DNA from: Saprospiraceae bacterium
GTDB lineage: Bacteria; Bacteroidota; Bacteroidia; Chitinophagales; Saprospiraceae
Direction: 5' to 3'
NCBI GenBank assembly: GCA_022841345.1
Contig: JALHRR010000003.1
Location: forward strand, 1 to 64,000
DNA: 64,000 bases
The translations under genes and the position numbers were made by a program. Below are positions 10,165 through 18,463 of this stretch, in pieces; position 1 is the first letter of the stretch; every line of letters starts with the position of its first letter. The notes below the pieces were generated by a model. It had not been told where the DNA came from. It did not search any database and saw only the letters and a list, made by a program, of their open reading frames with translations.

Positions 10165-11753
10165 AAAGATTTTCATCCTTATTTCTGGAACTGGATCAGA
10201 CCAACAAAACTAACGAGAAAGTTAAGGCACTTGCTGCTTATTTTAATCAGGCCGGGGACGAGGACAAACTTTGGGCCATTGCACTGTTTTCTCACAAGAG
10301 ACCCAGGCGTACAATCAGCACAACGCTGCTCCGAGAATTTGCTTCAGAAGCAGGAAATATTCCTTTATGGTTGTTTGAAGAGTCCTATCATATTGTGGGA
10401 GATCTGGCAGAGACCATTGCACTGGTGCTGCCTGTTGCTGAAAACAGCTCTGAACATTCTCTGACTTATTGGATAGAGCAGATTGCTTCTATGGATAAAA
10501 TGGAAACAGATGTCAAAAAAGCGATGGTGCTGGCTGCCTGGAACGCATTGAGCAGTGAAGAGCGATTTGTGTATAATAAAATCATCACAGGTGGTTTTCG
10601 GATGGGGGTTTCACAAAAATTGATGACAAGAGCCCTTTCGATTTCAACCGGAATGGATGAGAACTTGCTGGCGCACCGGCTTATGGGAAGCTGGCAACCG
10701 CAAAATTCAACATTTGAATCGCTTATCCTTAAAGAAGGATCTGAAGATAATATTTCACAGCCGTATCCTTTCTACCTGGCGTATGCGCTCGAGACTGAGC
10801 CGGAATCCCTGGGAAATGCTGCTGACTGGCAAGCTGAATGGAAATGGGATGGCATCCGGGGTCAATTAATCCTGAGAAAAGGAGAGGTATTTCTTTGGTC
10901 CAGGGGGGAAGAATTGATCACTGAACAGTTTCCTGAATTCAGGAGATTATCAGAGTCTTTACCTGATGGAGTGGTGATGGATGGAGAAATTTTACTCCGG
11001 GACCCTGACACGGATCTGATCAGGTCATTTGCAGACCTGCAAACCCGGCTAGGCAGAAAATCTGTCTCTGCCAAAATGATAAATGAGCATCCGGCCATAT
11101 TACTGGCCTATGATTTGCTGGAATACGAAGGGAAAGATATTCGCCATTATCCGCTGGAAGAGAGAAGATCCATACTTCAGGAATTAATAAAAAGCACTGA
11201 CAGCTCAGCTTTACTGAGACTTTCTCAGGCAATTGAATTGGATGAATGGGAATCATTCAGTCTGATCCGGGAGAAATCCCGGGAATTTTCTGCGGAAGGC
11301 CTGATGCTTAAGCGTCGCTCTGCTCCTTACTTATCAGGCCGAAAGAAGGGCGACTGGTGGAAATGGAAAGTGGATCCCTATCAGGTTGATGCAGTCATGA
11401 TTTATGCTCAACGTGGACATGGCCGGAGAGCAAATTTATACACTGACTACACTTTTGCAGTATGGGATGGGGATAAATTGGTTCCATTTACCAAGGCCTA
11501 CTCCGGTCTGACAGATGTGGAATTTGCTGCTGTGACACGCTTTGTGAATCAAAACACACTTGAAAAATTTGGTCCTGTCCGTTCCGTAAAAGCTGAGTTG
11601 GTTTTTGAATTGGCCTTTGAAGGGATTCAGGAATCGAAGAGACACAAATCGGGCATAGCACTTAGATTTCCCCGCATTAAGCGCTGGAGAAAGGACAAGC
11701 CTGCATCGGAGGCTAATACGCTTGAAGACTTAAGACAATTACTTTCGGTCTGA
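10161..11753 (+). CDS. ATP-dependent DNA ligase
   Basis: A 530-residue ATP-dependent ligase with an N-terminal DNA-binding domain (~1-205), an adenylation domain and an OB domain. The nucleotidyl lysine is K228 in the KWDG motif, followed by MDGEILL (motif III) and EGLMLKRRSAPYLSGRKKGDWWKWK (motifs IV-V region). It is distinct from the NAD-dependent replicative LigA and belongs to the bacterial LigB-like group that travels with a beta-CASP exonuclease. The start ATG overlaps the exonuclease stop by 4 bp. In many bacteria the operon also holds a DEXH helicase and a metallophosphoesterase; neither follows here. It is probably a DNA repair ligase. Confidence 0.92.
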   Translation: MKRFSSLFLELDQTNKTNEKVKALAAYFNQAGDEDKLWAIALFSHKRPRRTISTTLLREFASEAGNIPLWLFEESYHIVGDLAETIALVLPVAENSSEHSLTYWIEQIASMDKMETDVKKAMVLAAWNALSSEERFVYNKIITGGFRMGVSQKLMTRALSISTGMDENLLAHRLMGSWQPQNSTFESLILKEGSEDNISQPYPFYLAYALETEPESLGNAADWQAEWKWDGIRGQLILRKGEVFLWSRGEELITEQFPEFRRLSESLPDGVVMDGEILLRDPDTDLIRSFADLQTRLGRKSVSAKMINEHPAILLAYDLLEYEGKDIRHYPLEERRSILQELIKSTDSSALLRLSQAIELDEWESFSLIREKSREFSAEGLMLKRRSAPYLSGRKKGDWWKWKVDPYQVDAVMIYAQRGHGRRANLYTDYTFAVWDGDKLVPFTKAYSGLTDVEFAAVTRFVNQNTLEKFGPVRSVKAELVFELAFEGIQESKRHKSGIALRFPRIKRWRKDKPASEANTLEDLRQLLSV

Positions 11754-11900
11754 AAAAGCTGCAAGCCTCAAGCTACAAGCTACAAGGGAACAGCCATGAA
11801 GAAGCCTCAAGCCTCAAGCTGCAAGGGTACAGCCTTTATAAGCTGAAAGCCAAAAAGAGGCTGCAAGCTTCAGGCTACAAGAGAAACAGCCGGGGAAGAC
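11750..11900. repeat. Composite intergenic repeat: (caagctNcaag)n blocks ending in AACAGCC
   Basis: Directly after the ligase stop are three imperfect units rich in CAAGCTACAAG / CCTCAAGCTGCAAGG, each closed by an ACAGCC motif near 11790, 11830 and 11885. The first 37 bp (11750-11786) are an inverted match to 12389-12428 on the far side of the four-helix-bundle gene. The same composite appears inverted at 60380-60420. Confidence 0.75.
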
Positions 11901-11915
11901 TTAAGAATTAAAAAA

Positions 11916-12275
11916 TCAGGTGCTTTCCTTCAATTTATTCATATAGCCGGATATCATCATCTGTTCTTCTCTTATTTCCTGCAGGAAATCATTTGATGCA
12001 TCTTCAGGAATATAACTGAGCTTCTCCGAAACTATAACTTGAGTCTCCAATTCAAAACATGAACCTAGAGCTATCTCTAAATATCTGCACTGCTCTGCAA
12101 TGCTCTTTCTACTGCAACCTTCAGCAATATTAGATGGTATACTTACTGCCGATCTTTGCAATTGAGATTTTAGTCCAAATTTTTCATAATCCGGAAAGTC
12201 GGCTGTCAGTCTATAAATCCTTTCAACCAAAGAAATACCTCTTTGCCAAATCAATAATTTTTTAAAATCTTTCAT
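11916..12275 (-). CDS. Four-helix-bundle protein (23S rRNA intervening-sequence / S23 family)
   Basis: A 119-residue protein matching the S23/IVP four-helix-bundle family: FKKLLIWQRGISLVERIYRL at the N-terminus, the core SQLQRSAVSIPSNIAEGCSR, and the third-helix motif FLEIALGS-like RYLEIALGSCFELETQ. Such proteins are encoded inside 23S rRNA intervening sequences or free in intergenic regions; the Avd accessory proteins of diversity-generating retroelements share the fold. No biochemical activity is established for free-standing copies. Here the gene stands between the 3' ends of two convergent genes and is bracketed by inverted ~38-bp repeats (11750-11786 and 12389-12428), which suggests that gene and flanks arrived as a unit. 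No reverse transcriptase or variable repeat is present in the window. Confidence 0.85.
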   Translation of the reverse strand: MKDFKKLLIWQRGISLVERIYRLTADFPDYEKFGLKSQLQRSAVSIPSNIAEGCSRKSIAEQCRYLEIALGSCFELETQVIVSEKLSYIPEDASNDFLQEIREEQMMISGYMNKLKEST

Positions 12276-12388
12276 AAGACAATATGTTTAGATATTAATT
12301 TTCACCTGCATTTGTGAAGATTGTATCTTTCTATTTGCCTTTTGTTTTATTATGCCCCAGCTTGCGTTTTTTTGAATTTTGCCTTTAA

Positions 12389-12428
12389 ACTTGTAGCTTG
12401 TGGCTTGCAGCTTGTGGCTTTTTTTCAG
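12389..12428. repeat. Right inverted copy of the CAAGC-rich repeat flanking the four-helix-bundle gene
   Basis: The reverse complement starts CTGAAAAAAAGCCACAAGC and continues with further CAAG units. It aligns with 11750-11786 (CTGAAAAAGCTGCAAGCC) with a 2-nt indel and a few substitutions. Both arms include the TGA stop of the adjoining gene (ligase on the left, Kbp-like on the right). Confidence 0.65.
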
Positions 12429-12892
12429 TCTAATGGCGGTATCCGCAGCTTCTGTCCCGGATAAATCAAATCCGGAGTTTTGAGCATGGGTTTGTTCGCT
12501 TCAAAAATGACCATGTATTTATTCGAAGTGCCGTAATGTTGCTTCGAGATTTTGGAAAGATTGTCTCCACTTTTCACTTCGTAAAATACTGATTCAGGAG
12601 CATGAACTTTGACAATCAACTGATCATCCACACAAGCGATACCATTTACATTTCCCAGAAGAAGTATGACTTTTTCGCGGATTTCCTGAGTATCACATTC
12701 TCCCCGCACGATCACGGTGTCATCATTGACATGAAGATCCAGATTGTCCACGCAGAGATCCATTGAATTGACTAAAGCCTCCAACTGCGAAGGATGAATA
12801 CCCGGCTTTTGCACACTTTGCACCACCGGAGCAGTAATAGAAACAGGTGGCGGCGGAGGTCCGGCTTTTTTAAAGAATGAAAATAGTCCCAT
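12425..12892 (-). CDS. kbp: Kbp/YgaU-like BON-LysM domain protein
   Basis: A 155-residue protein with a proline-rich leader after MGLFSFFKKAG, a BON domain (~45-95; VNGIACVDDQLIV) and a C-terminal LysM domain (YEVKSGDNLSKISKQHYG, FEANKPMLKTPDLIYPGQKL). Domain order, the MGLF start and the FEANKPML..YPGQ ending match Escherichia coli Kbp (YgaU), a cytoplasmic K+-binding protein; the K+ role is carried over from that family. An upstream ATG at 12925 exists, but ATG 12892 reproduces the family start. There is no signal peptide. The TGA stop lies inside the right arm of the repeat flanking the four-helix-bundle gene. Confidence 0.85.
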   Translation of the reverse strand: MGLFSFFKKAGPPPPPVSITAPVVQSVQKPGIHPSQLEALVNSMDLCVDNLDLHVNDDTVIVRGECDTQEIREKVILLLGNVNGIACVDDQLIVKVHAPESVFYEVKSGDNLSKISKQHYGTSNKYMVIFEANKPMLKTPDLIYPGQKLRIPPLD

Positions 12893-13248
12893 TTTTTCAA
12901 GTATTTTGGAGTTAATAATAATCAAATGAAAACGAAATCCTGAAGCAATTTGAATCGATTACTCGCCTTGTCAGGTGACTTAAACCTGGCTCAGGATTCT
13001 AAAAGTACTCAATTTCATGTTCAGGAATGAACTTAAGTGATAAGAAAATTGGTTTTAAAGCTGCCGGGAGACTTTTATTTTTATGCCAATAATTGGTAAG
13101 CCTCTATTTTTTATTTCCAAGCATTAACCTTATTACGTAATTCTGCTTTAAAGAATGCGGTTAATTATTGCTTAATATGCAACAGGAATGATGAAATCTT
13201 GGTTATAATTTGTCTAATATTGTACAATCGGAATTTTAAGTGAGCATT
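12893..13248. other. Intergenic region between divergent kbp-like and DUF4175 genes
   Basis: This 356-bp divergent spacer presumably holds promoters for both genes. A short inverted repeat (GTTCAggaaTGAAC) lies near 13019. No full TAnnTTTG element at a plausible distance and no other gene or repeat is seen. Confidence 0.35.
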
Positions 13249-16200
13249 ATGACAACTACTGCACAAGCAAACTACAGCCTTTTAATTGAGAAACTCGATC
13301 AGTTTATCAGAAAATATTACCTTAATCAATTGATTAAAGGGAGTTTATATTTCCTGGGATTGGTTTTGTTTCTTTTCATTGCCTTCAATGTTCTGGAATA
13401 TTACTTTTACTTCGGTACCGGAGTCAGAAAACTAATGTTCTATTCTTTTATAGGAACTGCCCTGGGAAGCATGATTTACTGGATAATGATACCGGCCATG
13501 CATTTTCTCAATCTGGGGAAAGTCATTTCTCACGCACAGGCAGCTACAATTATAGGAACACATTTTCATTCAGTAGAAGACAAATTGCTGAATATCCTTC
13601 AATTACATGATCAGGCTTCCAGCTCTCAGAACGCTCTGGTTCTGGCAAGTATTGAGCAAAAATCAGAAAGCATCAAACTGGTGCCTTTCAAGAACGCCAT
13701 TGACCTGACCAAGAATAAAAAGTACCTGCGTTTCGCACTTCCTCCGATGTTGCTTTTACTAGTCATATTATTTGCAGCTCCGAGTTTGATTCCTGAAAGC
13801 TCCAAAAGATTATTCAACAACAACACAGTCTTTGAAAGAAAAGCACCATTTGATTTCATTATTGAAAATAAAGATCTGATAGTTCCTCAAAGCGAAGATT
13901 TCGAACTCAAAGTCAAGCTGGAAGGCGACGCACTTCCGGCTGAAGTATTTGTACAAATTGCAGATTATCAATACCGGTTGACTAAGGAAAATGCCACAGA
14001 ATACAGCTACATTTTCAAAAATGTTCAGCGCAATACACCATTTCAGCTGTATGGCTCCGGATATAATTCTACTCAATATGAGTTGAATGTCCTGGCAAAA
14101 CCAGCCATCGCCGGATTTCAGACTATATTGAAATATCCTGCATATACAGGCCGTAAGAATGAAACGCTTTTCAATACGGGAGATATTTCAGTGCCTGTGG
14201 GAACGAAGGTTTCCTGGATTTTTGACGCCTCATTTACGGATCAACTGGAAATGTCATTTGAAAAAAGCCTGAAAGTAGATTCTACAGTGCGCTCAGGTTC
14301 TCAGCAATTCAGCTTTACCAAGACCGTTGTGACTGATGATCGTTACAGTATTTATTTATCGAATGCTCAGCTTTCCAGAGCTGATTCATTCTCCTATTCT
14401 ATTCATACGATTCCGGATTTGTATCCATCCATTCAGGCAGAGCAGATGATCGACAGTGCTGATAATGATAAGATCGTGTACTTCGTTGGTGAAGCTTCTG
14501 ATGATTATGGCATTCGCACAGTGACATTTCATTACACCGTTCAGAAAGCAGGTAACAAACAAAGTGAAACCAAATCAAAATTGATTCAGGGTGTAGCCGG
14601 TAAGCAGACAGATTTCTCTTACATCTGGGACATGAATGAGCTGAAAATCGAACCAGGTGATAATATTACTTACTACTTTGAAGTAGCGGACAATGATGCA
14701 GTCTTCGGAAGTAAGAAAACCAAGACTCAACTGTTTCAGGTAACTAAGCCTACAATGAAAGAATTTGAAGAAAAGCTTGAGGAAAATAGCAAAGACATCA
14801 AGGAGACATTGATGAAGTCTATGGCTGAGACCAAGAAGCTGAAAGAAGACTTCCAAAAGTTGCGTGAAAAAGTATTACAGCAAAAAGAACTGGACTGGCA
14901 GCGCAAGAAGGAGCTGGAGAAATTGCTGGAAAGACAAAAAGAAATTGACAAGCAAATTCAGGAAGCAAAAGATAAATTCCAGGAAAACAAGAAAAATCAG
15001 GAAGAACTCGAGCAGATGGATGAGTCCATGAAAGAGAAACAGGACAAGCTGGAAGAATTATTCGAGAAAGTAGTGGATAATGAAACCCAGGCCCTCATGG
15101 ATAAGATCAAAGAACTTATGCAGGAACTGGGCAAGGAAGATGCTATGCAAATGATGGAGAATATGCAGAATGAAAGCAAGGAATCTGAAATGGAAATGGA
15201 TCGCTTGCTGGAACTGTATAAAACCCTTGAGATGGAGATGGAGATGAAAAAACAGGCAGAAGCATTGGAAAAACTGGCTGAGAAGCAGGAGCAACTAGCT
15301 AAAGAGACCGCTGAAAAGAAAACCGACAGCGAGGAATTGAGCAAGAAGCAGGAGGAAATCAACAAGGAATTCAATGACATCCAGAAAAAAATGGATGAAA
15401 TGGAGAAAAAGAATAAAGAATTGGAGCGTCCTAAAAATCTGGATGATCCACAAAATGAAATGGAAGGTATAAAGCCCGACCTGAATGATGCCAAAGAGCA
15501 ACTGGACAAGAAGCAACCTGACAAAGCTGGAAAGCCTCAAAAGAAAGCAGCTCAAAAGATGAAGGATGCTGCAAAGAAAATGGCTCAAAGTCAGCAATCG
15601 GGCGAGATGGATCAGATGCAGGAAGACATTAAAGCATTGCGCCAATTATTGGAAAATATAGTAGGCTTGTCTCTCGAACAAGAGCAATTGATTAATCAGT
15701 TTGCTTCTGTGAACTCTAATACGCCTGCTTACACAAGGCTTGTACAGGATCAGGACAGGATTAAAAACAACTTCCGTCTGGTAGAAGATAGTCTGCAGGC
15801 AATTAGTAAAAGAGTATTCCAGTTGGAATCATTTATCACCGAGAAAGTGAATGAGATCAATAAAAATATTACTCATTCCATCGATAAACTGGAAGAAAGG
15901 AAGAAAACAGAAGCTGCGGATAATCAGCAAAGAAGCATGAAGAATCTGAATGATTTAGCGCTGATGTTGAGCGAGACTATGGAACAAATGCAAAAAGCAA
16001 TGTCCCAAATGATGCCGGGCACTCAAATGTGTACAAACCCGGGACAAAGTTCAGGCAAGGAAGGAATGGTCCCTATGGACAAAATCACCGAAGGTCAGCA
16101 AAAGCTGACTGAGGAGATGAAAAAAATGAAGGAAGCCCGCGATAAAGGCAAACCAAGCGGAGAAGGCAAGGAAGGGAAAGATGGTAAAGAAGGTAAGGAA

Positions 16201-16632
16201 GGCGGTGATTCGAAGGAATTTGCTGAAATAGCTGCCCAACAAGCCAAATTGCGTAAAGCACTGGAAGGCCTGCAAAAAGAAAAACAGATGCAGGGTAAAG
16301 GTGACAAAGGGCTTCAGGAAATCATTGACCAGATGAATCAAAATGAAATTGACCTTGTCAATAAGCGCCTTTCCAATGAAATGATCAAAAGACAACAGGA
16401 TATATTGACCAGATTACTGGAAGCAGAAAAAGCAACCAGAGAACAGGACTGGGACGAGAAACGCAAAGCTCAGCAGGCACAGAATGCTGAGCGCGCATTT
16501 CCTCCATCCATGGATACCTACCTGAAGCAGAGAAAGGCAGAAACAGAAATGTTCAAAACAGTATCGCCATCTCTGAAACCATATTACAAAAATCTGGTTG
16601 AAGACTATTATCGTTCCTTGCAAGGAAGATAA
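13249..16632 (+). CDS. DUF4175 family protein, membrane-anchored with long charged coiled coil
   Basis: A 1127-residue protein from ATG 13249 (a GTG three codons upstream is also open). The N-terminal 170 residues carry three hydrophobic segments near 33-52, 65-84 and 163-180. An extracytoplasmic beta-rich region (~185-500) follows, including DDYGIRTVTFHY and ITYYFEVADNDAVFGSK. From ~505 to ~1000 the chain is almost entirely K/E/Q/M-rich coiled coil with a Gly-Lys-rich low-complexity stretch near 965-990, and it ends with KPYYKNLVEDYYRSLQGR. Domain order matches the Bacteroidota DUF4175 family, which has no established function. Topology suggests an inner-membrane protein with a long coiled-coil arm. 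A strong terminator follows. Confidence 0.85.
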   Translation: MTTTAQANYSLLIEKLDQFIRKYYLNQLIKGSLYFLGLVLFLFIAFNVLEYYFYFGTGVRKLMFYSFIGTALGSMIYWIMIPAMHFLNLGKVISHAQAATIIGTHFHSVEDKLLNILQLHDQASSSQNALVLASIEQKSESIKLVPFKNAIDLTKNKKYLRFALPPMLLLLVILFAAPSLIPESSKRLFNNNTVFERKAPFDFIIENKDLIVPQSEDFELKVKLEGDALPAEVFVQIADYQYRLTKENATEYSYIFKNVQRNTPFQLYGSGYNSTQYELNVLAKPAIAGFQTILKYPAYTGRKNETLFNTGDISVPVGTKVSWIFDASFTDQLEMSFEKSLKVDSTVRSGSQQFSFTKTVVTDDRYSIYLSNAQLSRADSFSYSIHTIPDLYPSIQAEQMIDSADNDKIVYFVGEASDDYGIRTVTFHYTVQKAGNKQSETKSKLIQGVAGKQTDFSYIWDMNELKIEPGDNITYYFEVADNDAVFGSKKTKTQLFQVTKPTMKEFEEKLEENSKDIKETLMKSMAETKKLKEDFQKLREKVLQQKELDWQRKKELEKLLERQKEIDKQIQEAKDKFQENKKNQEELEQMDESMKEKQDKLEELFEKVVDNETQALMDKIKELMQELGKEDAMQMMENMQNESKESEMEMDRLLELYKTLEMEMEMKKQAEALEKLAEKQEQLAKETAEKKTDSEELSKKQEEINKEFNDIQKKMDEMEKKNKELERPKNLDDPQNEMEGIKPDLNDAKEQLDKKQPDKAGKPQKKAAQKMKDAAKKMAQSQQSGEMDQMQEDIKALRQLLENIVGLSLEQEQLINQFASVNSNTPAYTRLVQDQDRIKNNFRLVEDSLQAISKRVFQLESFITEKVNEINKNITHSIDKLEERKKTEAADNQQRSMKNLNDLALMLSETMEQMQKAMSQMMPGTQMCTNPGQSSGKEGMVPMDKITEGQQKLTEEMKKMKEARDKGKPSGEGKEGKDGKEGKEGGDSKEFAEIAAQQAKLRKALEGLQKEKQMQGKGDKGLQEIIDQMNQNEIDLVNKRLSNEMIKRQQDILTRLLEAEKATREQDWDEKRKAQQAQNAERAFPPSMDTYLKQRKAETEMFKTVSPSLKPYYKNLVEDYYRSLQGR

Positions 16633-16661
16633 TTGGGAGAACAAGAAGTGAGTATATTAAG

Positions 16662-16692
16662 CTGCCTGGCCTTTATAAGCCGGGCAGTTTTT
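16662..16692 (+). terminator. Rho-independent terminator after the DUF4175 gene
   Basis: CTGCCTGGC (16662-16670) pairs with GCCGGGCAG (16679-16687) with one G-U pair across an 8-nt loop, followed by TTTTTG. Confidence 0.8.
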
Positions 16693-16816
16693 GTTTGGGG
16701 GAGGAGGTGATTTTGATCTAATTGAAATTTATCCTCAGTAAAGCGAGTTTAAATGTTAGAATATCAAATAGTTTAGAAGTCATGTTTAACGCTTTGCTAC
16801 CAATAATCTAATTCAT

Positions 16817-17398
16817 ATGAGAACCCTCTTTAGAATAGTGCTGCCGGTTTATTTTCTGATCTTCACTTTAAGCGCTTGCAAGAAAGATCCTGATATAGTG
16901 ACACCTGTGGAGTATGAATCTTGCTGTGGTACTGAGCCTGTAGAGTTTAAACCTATGGTTCAGGGGCAGGTTCGTTATGTTTATATACCTAATGTGTTCA
17001 CTCCAAACAATGACGGCCTGAATGATTTATTTAAACCCAATATCAATGATGAAATAGGACATCTTGAGTACTTTGTTATTACCAAAGTTGGGGAAAACCA
17101 TGAAGATCCTTTATTGTATGATTCTGGTTTTATTGGACTTGAGGACCTTGATACAATTGGTTGGAATGGGCGGGACAAGATGGGGAATCCTTTTAAAGGA
17201 TTATTTGAGTACGCATTCTATATTGTAACTAAAGATGGAACTGCATATATAATCAAATCCACAGCCTGTGCGATCCAATGTGGTCCCGAAGCTGCTATAT
17301 TTAAAGATAAAACATCCTGCTTTTATGGCTCCCAGGCTAACGCTTCAGGAATTTTTGAGTCAGGAAAAGGGCATGGTGAGGTAGATTGCTTTAGATGA
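16817..17398 (+). CDS. Small lipoprotein carrying a T9SS type B-like (gliding-motility-associated) motif
   Basis: A 193-residue protein with a lipoprotein signal peptide (lipobox TLSAC, Cys21, followed by KKDPD). Residues ~55-75 read YIPNVFTPNNDGLNDLFKP, the hallmark of the gliding-motility-associated C-terminal (CHU_C, T9SS type B) domain, and GWNGRDKMGNPFKGLFEYAF continues the same fold. In that family the domain ends giant secreted proteins; here it forms nearly the whole of a short lipoprotein and is extended by a Cys-containing tail (CAIQC, CFYG, VDCFR) in place of the usual ending. The role is unknown. It is monocistronic, with a repeat-rich spacer downstream. Confidence 0.8.
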   Translation: MRTLFRIVLPVYFLIFTLSACKKDPDIVTPVEYESCCGTEPVEFKPMVQGQVRYVYIPNVFTPNNDGLNDLFKPNINDEIGHLEYFVITKVGENHEDPLLYDSGFIGLEDLDTIGWNGRDKMGNPFKGLFEYAFYIVTKDGTAYIIKSTACAIQCGPEAAIFKDKTSCFYGSQANASGIFESGKGHGEVDCFR

Positions 17399-17441
17399 GA
17401 TTGATTGTGAGGGTTGTAGTGGGGTGTATGTGAGTTTGGGA

Positions 17442-17512
17442 AGATTGAAAGGATTGATAGGATTGAGGGAGATTGACAAGATTGAAAAAGATTGATAAGA
17501 TTGAAGGATTGT
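17442..17512. repeat. Imperfect tandem repeat, GATTGA every 9-10 bp
   Basis: About eight successive units of GATTGA plus 3-4 variable bases (GATTGAAAG, GATTGATAG, GATTGAGGGA, GATTGACAA and so on) lie just downstream of the lipoprotein gene. There is no coding potential. Confidence 0.8.
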
Positions 17513-17604
17513 AGAAGATTTCATTCAAAATAACGTGAAGCCGGGCTTTTAGGGCGTTGGCCATAAATAAGTTGTAGTTATTGACATGCATCATATACCC
17601 TACA

Positions 17605-17763
17605 GGCTGTTTCCGCTTCAACGCTTCACCGCTTTAACGAGGCTGTTAACTGGCTGTTTCAATCGTAATTCGTAATTCGTAATTTGGCTGTTCAACTGGC
17701 TGTTTCCCCTTCAACGCTTCACCGCTTTAACGAGGCTGTTAACCCGGCTGTTCAATGGCTGTT
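17605..17763. repeat. GGCTGTT heptamer block with a 35-bp direct duplication
   Basis: Eight GGCTGTT copies start at 17605, 17641, 17652, 17686, 17698, 17734, 17746 and 17757; within clusters they are 11-12 bp apart. A 35-bp sequence beginning CTTCAACGCTTCACC is duplicated exactly at 17616-17650 and 17709-17743. Three tandem CGTAATT units (17664-17684) sit between GGCTGTT copies. The remainder to 17830 includes a CCCAAAAGCTTTGGGG palindrome near 17783. No gene is present. Confidence 0.85.
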
Positions 17764-17830
17764 TCAAATCTAAAATCTGATCCCAAAAGCTTTGGGGACT
17801 GAAAGTGCTGAAATCTGAAATCTTGCCTTT

Positions 17831-18460
17831 TCACCTTTGCACATAAATCACAAACTTCTCCTCAAAATACGGATCATCAAACCAGGATTGAATGGCAGTT
17901 TTTTCAATAGAGGTTCCTTTGGGTAATGCCTTGATTTCCTGATCGATTTTTCCTCCTTTTAGTGCAATGAGGCCATTGGGAAGGCCATTTTTGTGGTTTT
18001 GATGAATGAGCTTTTGTGACCATTCCCATAATTTGTCGAGGTCTGCAACTGCACGCGTGACTACAAAGTCAAAGCTTTGTTTCAATTCTTCTGCCCTTTT
18101 CTGCATCGCTGTCACGTTTTTCAGACCCAGTTCTTCGATCGCAGCCTGAACAACTTTGATCTTCTTTCCGGTTCCATCAATCAACAGAAATTCCACTTTT
18201 GGAAAGAAAATAGCTAGCGGGATTCCCGGAAATCCGCCGCCTGTTCCCAGGTCCATGACTGTAGTGCCTGGTCTGAATGAAGAAACCATTTTGACAATGG
18301 CAAGGGAATGAAGCACGTGGTGCACTTCAAGATGCTCGATGTCCTTTCTGGAAATCACATTGATCTTTTGATTCCAGTCTTCATAGAATGGAATCAGTGC
18401 TTCGAACTGTTTCATTTGATGATCAGATATCTGCGGGAAATACCGCTTGATAGATTGCAT
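17831..18460 (-). CDS. rsmG: 16S rRNA (guanine(527)-N(7))-methyltransferase RsmG
   Basis: A 209-residue class I SAM-dependent methyltransferase with the GidB/RsmG signature. It has the N-terminal helix YFPQISDHQMKQFEALIPFY and DWNQKINVISRKD, the SAM-binding motif VMDLGTGGGFPGIPLAI (~residues 70-86), and the conserved VVTRAVADLDKLWEWSQ. It methylates N7 of G527 in the 530 loop of 16S rRNA using SAM. Length matches the family. It lies 3 bp downstream of the GT2 glycosyltransferase gene on the same strand, so the two are probably co-transcribed, though no functional link is evident. Confidence 0.93.
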   Translation of the reverse strand: MQSIKRYFPQISDHQMKQFEALIPFYEDWNQKINVISRKDIEHLEVHHVLHSLAIVKMVSSFRPGTTVMDLGTGGGFPGIPLAIFFPKVEFLLIDGTGKKIKVVQAAIEELGLKNVTAMQKRAEELKQSFDFVVTRAVADLDKLWEWSQKLIHQNHKNGLPNGLIALKGGKIDQEIKALPKGTSIEKTAIQSWFDDPYFEEKFVIYVQR

Positions 18461-18463
18461 GTG

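Noticed and set aside
14997-15524. Ser/Phe/Cys-rich minus-strand frame inside the DUF4175 gene
   Set aside because: It is the antisense of the K/E-rich coiled coil, whose codon bias opens the opposite strand.
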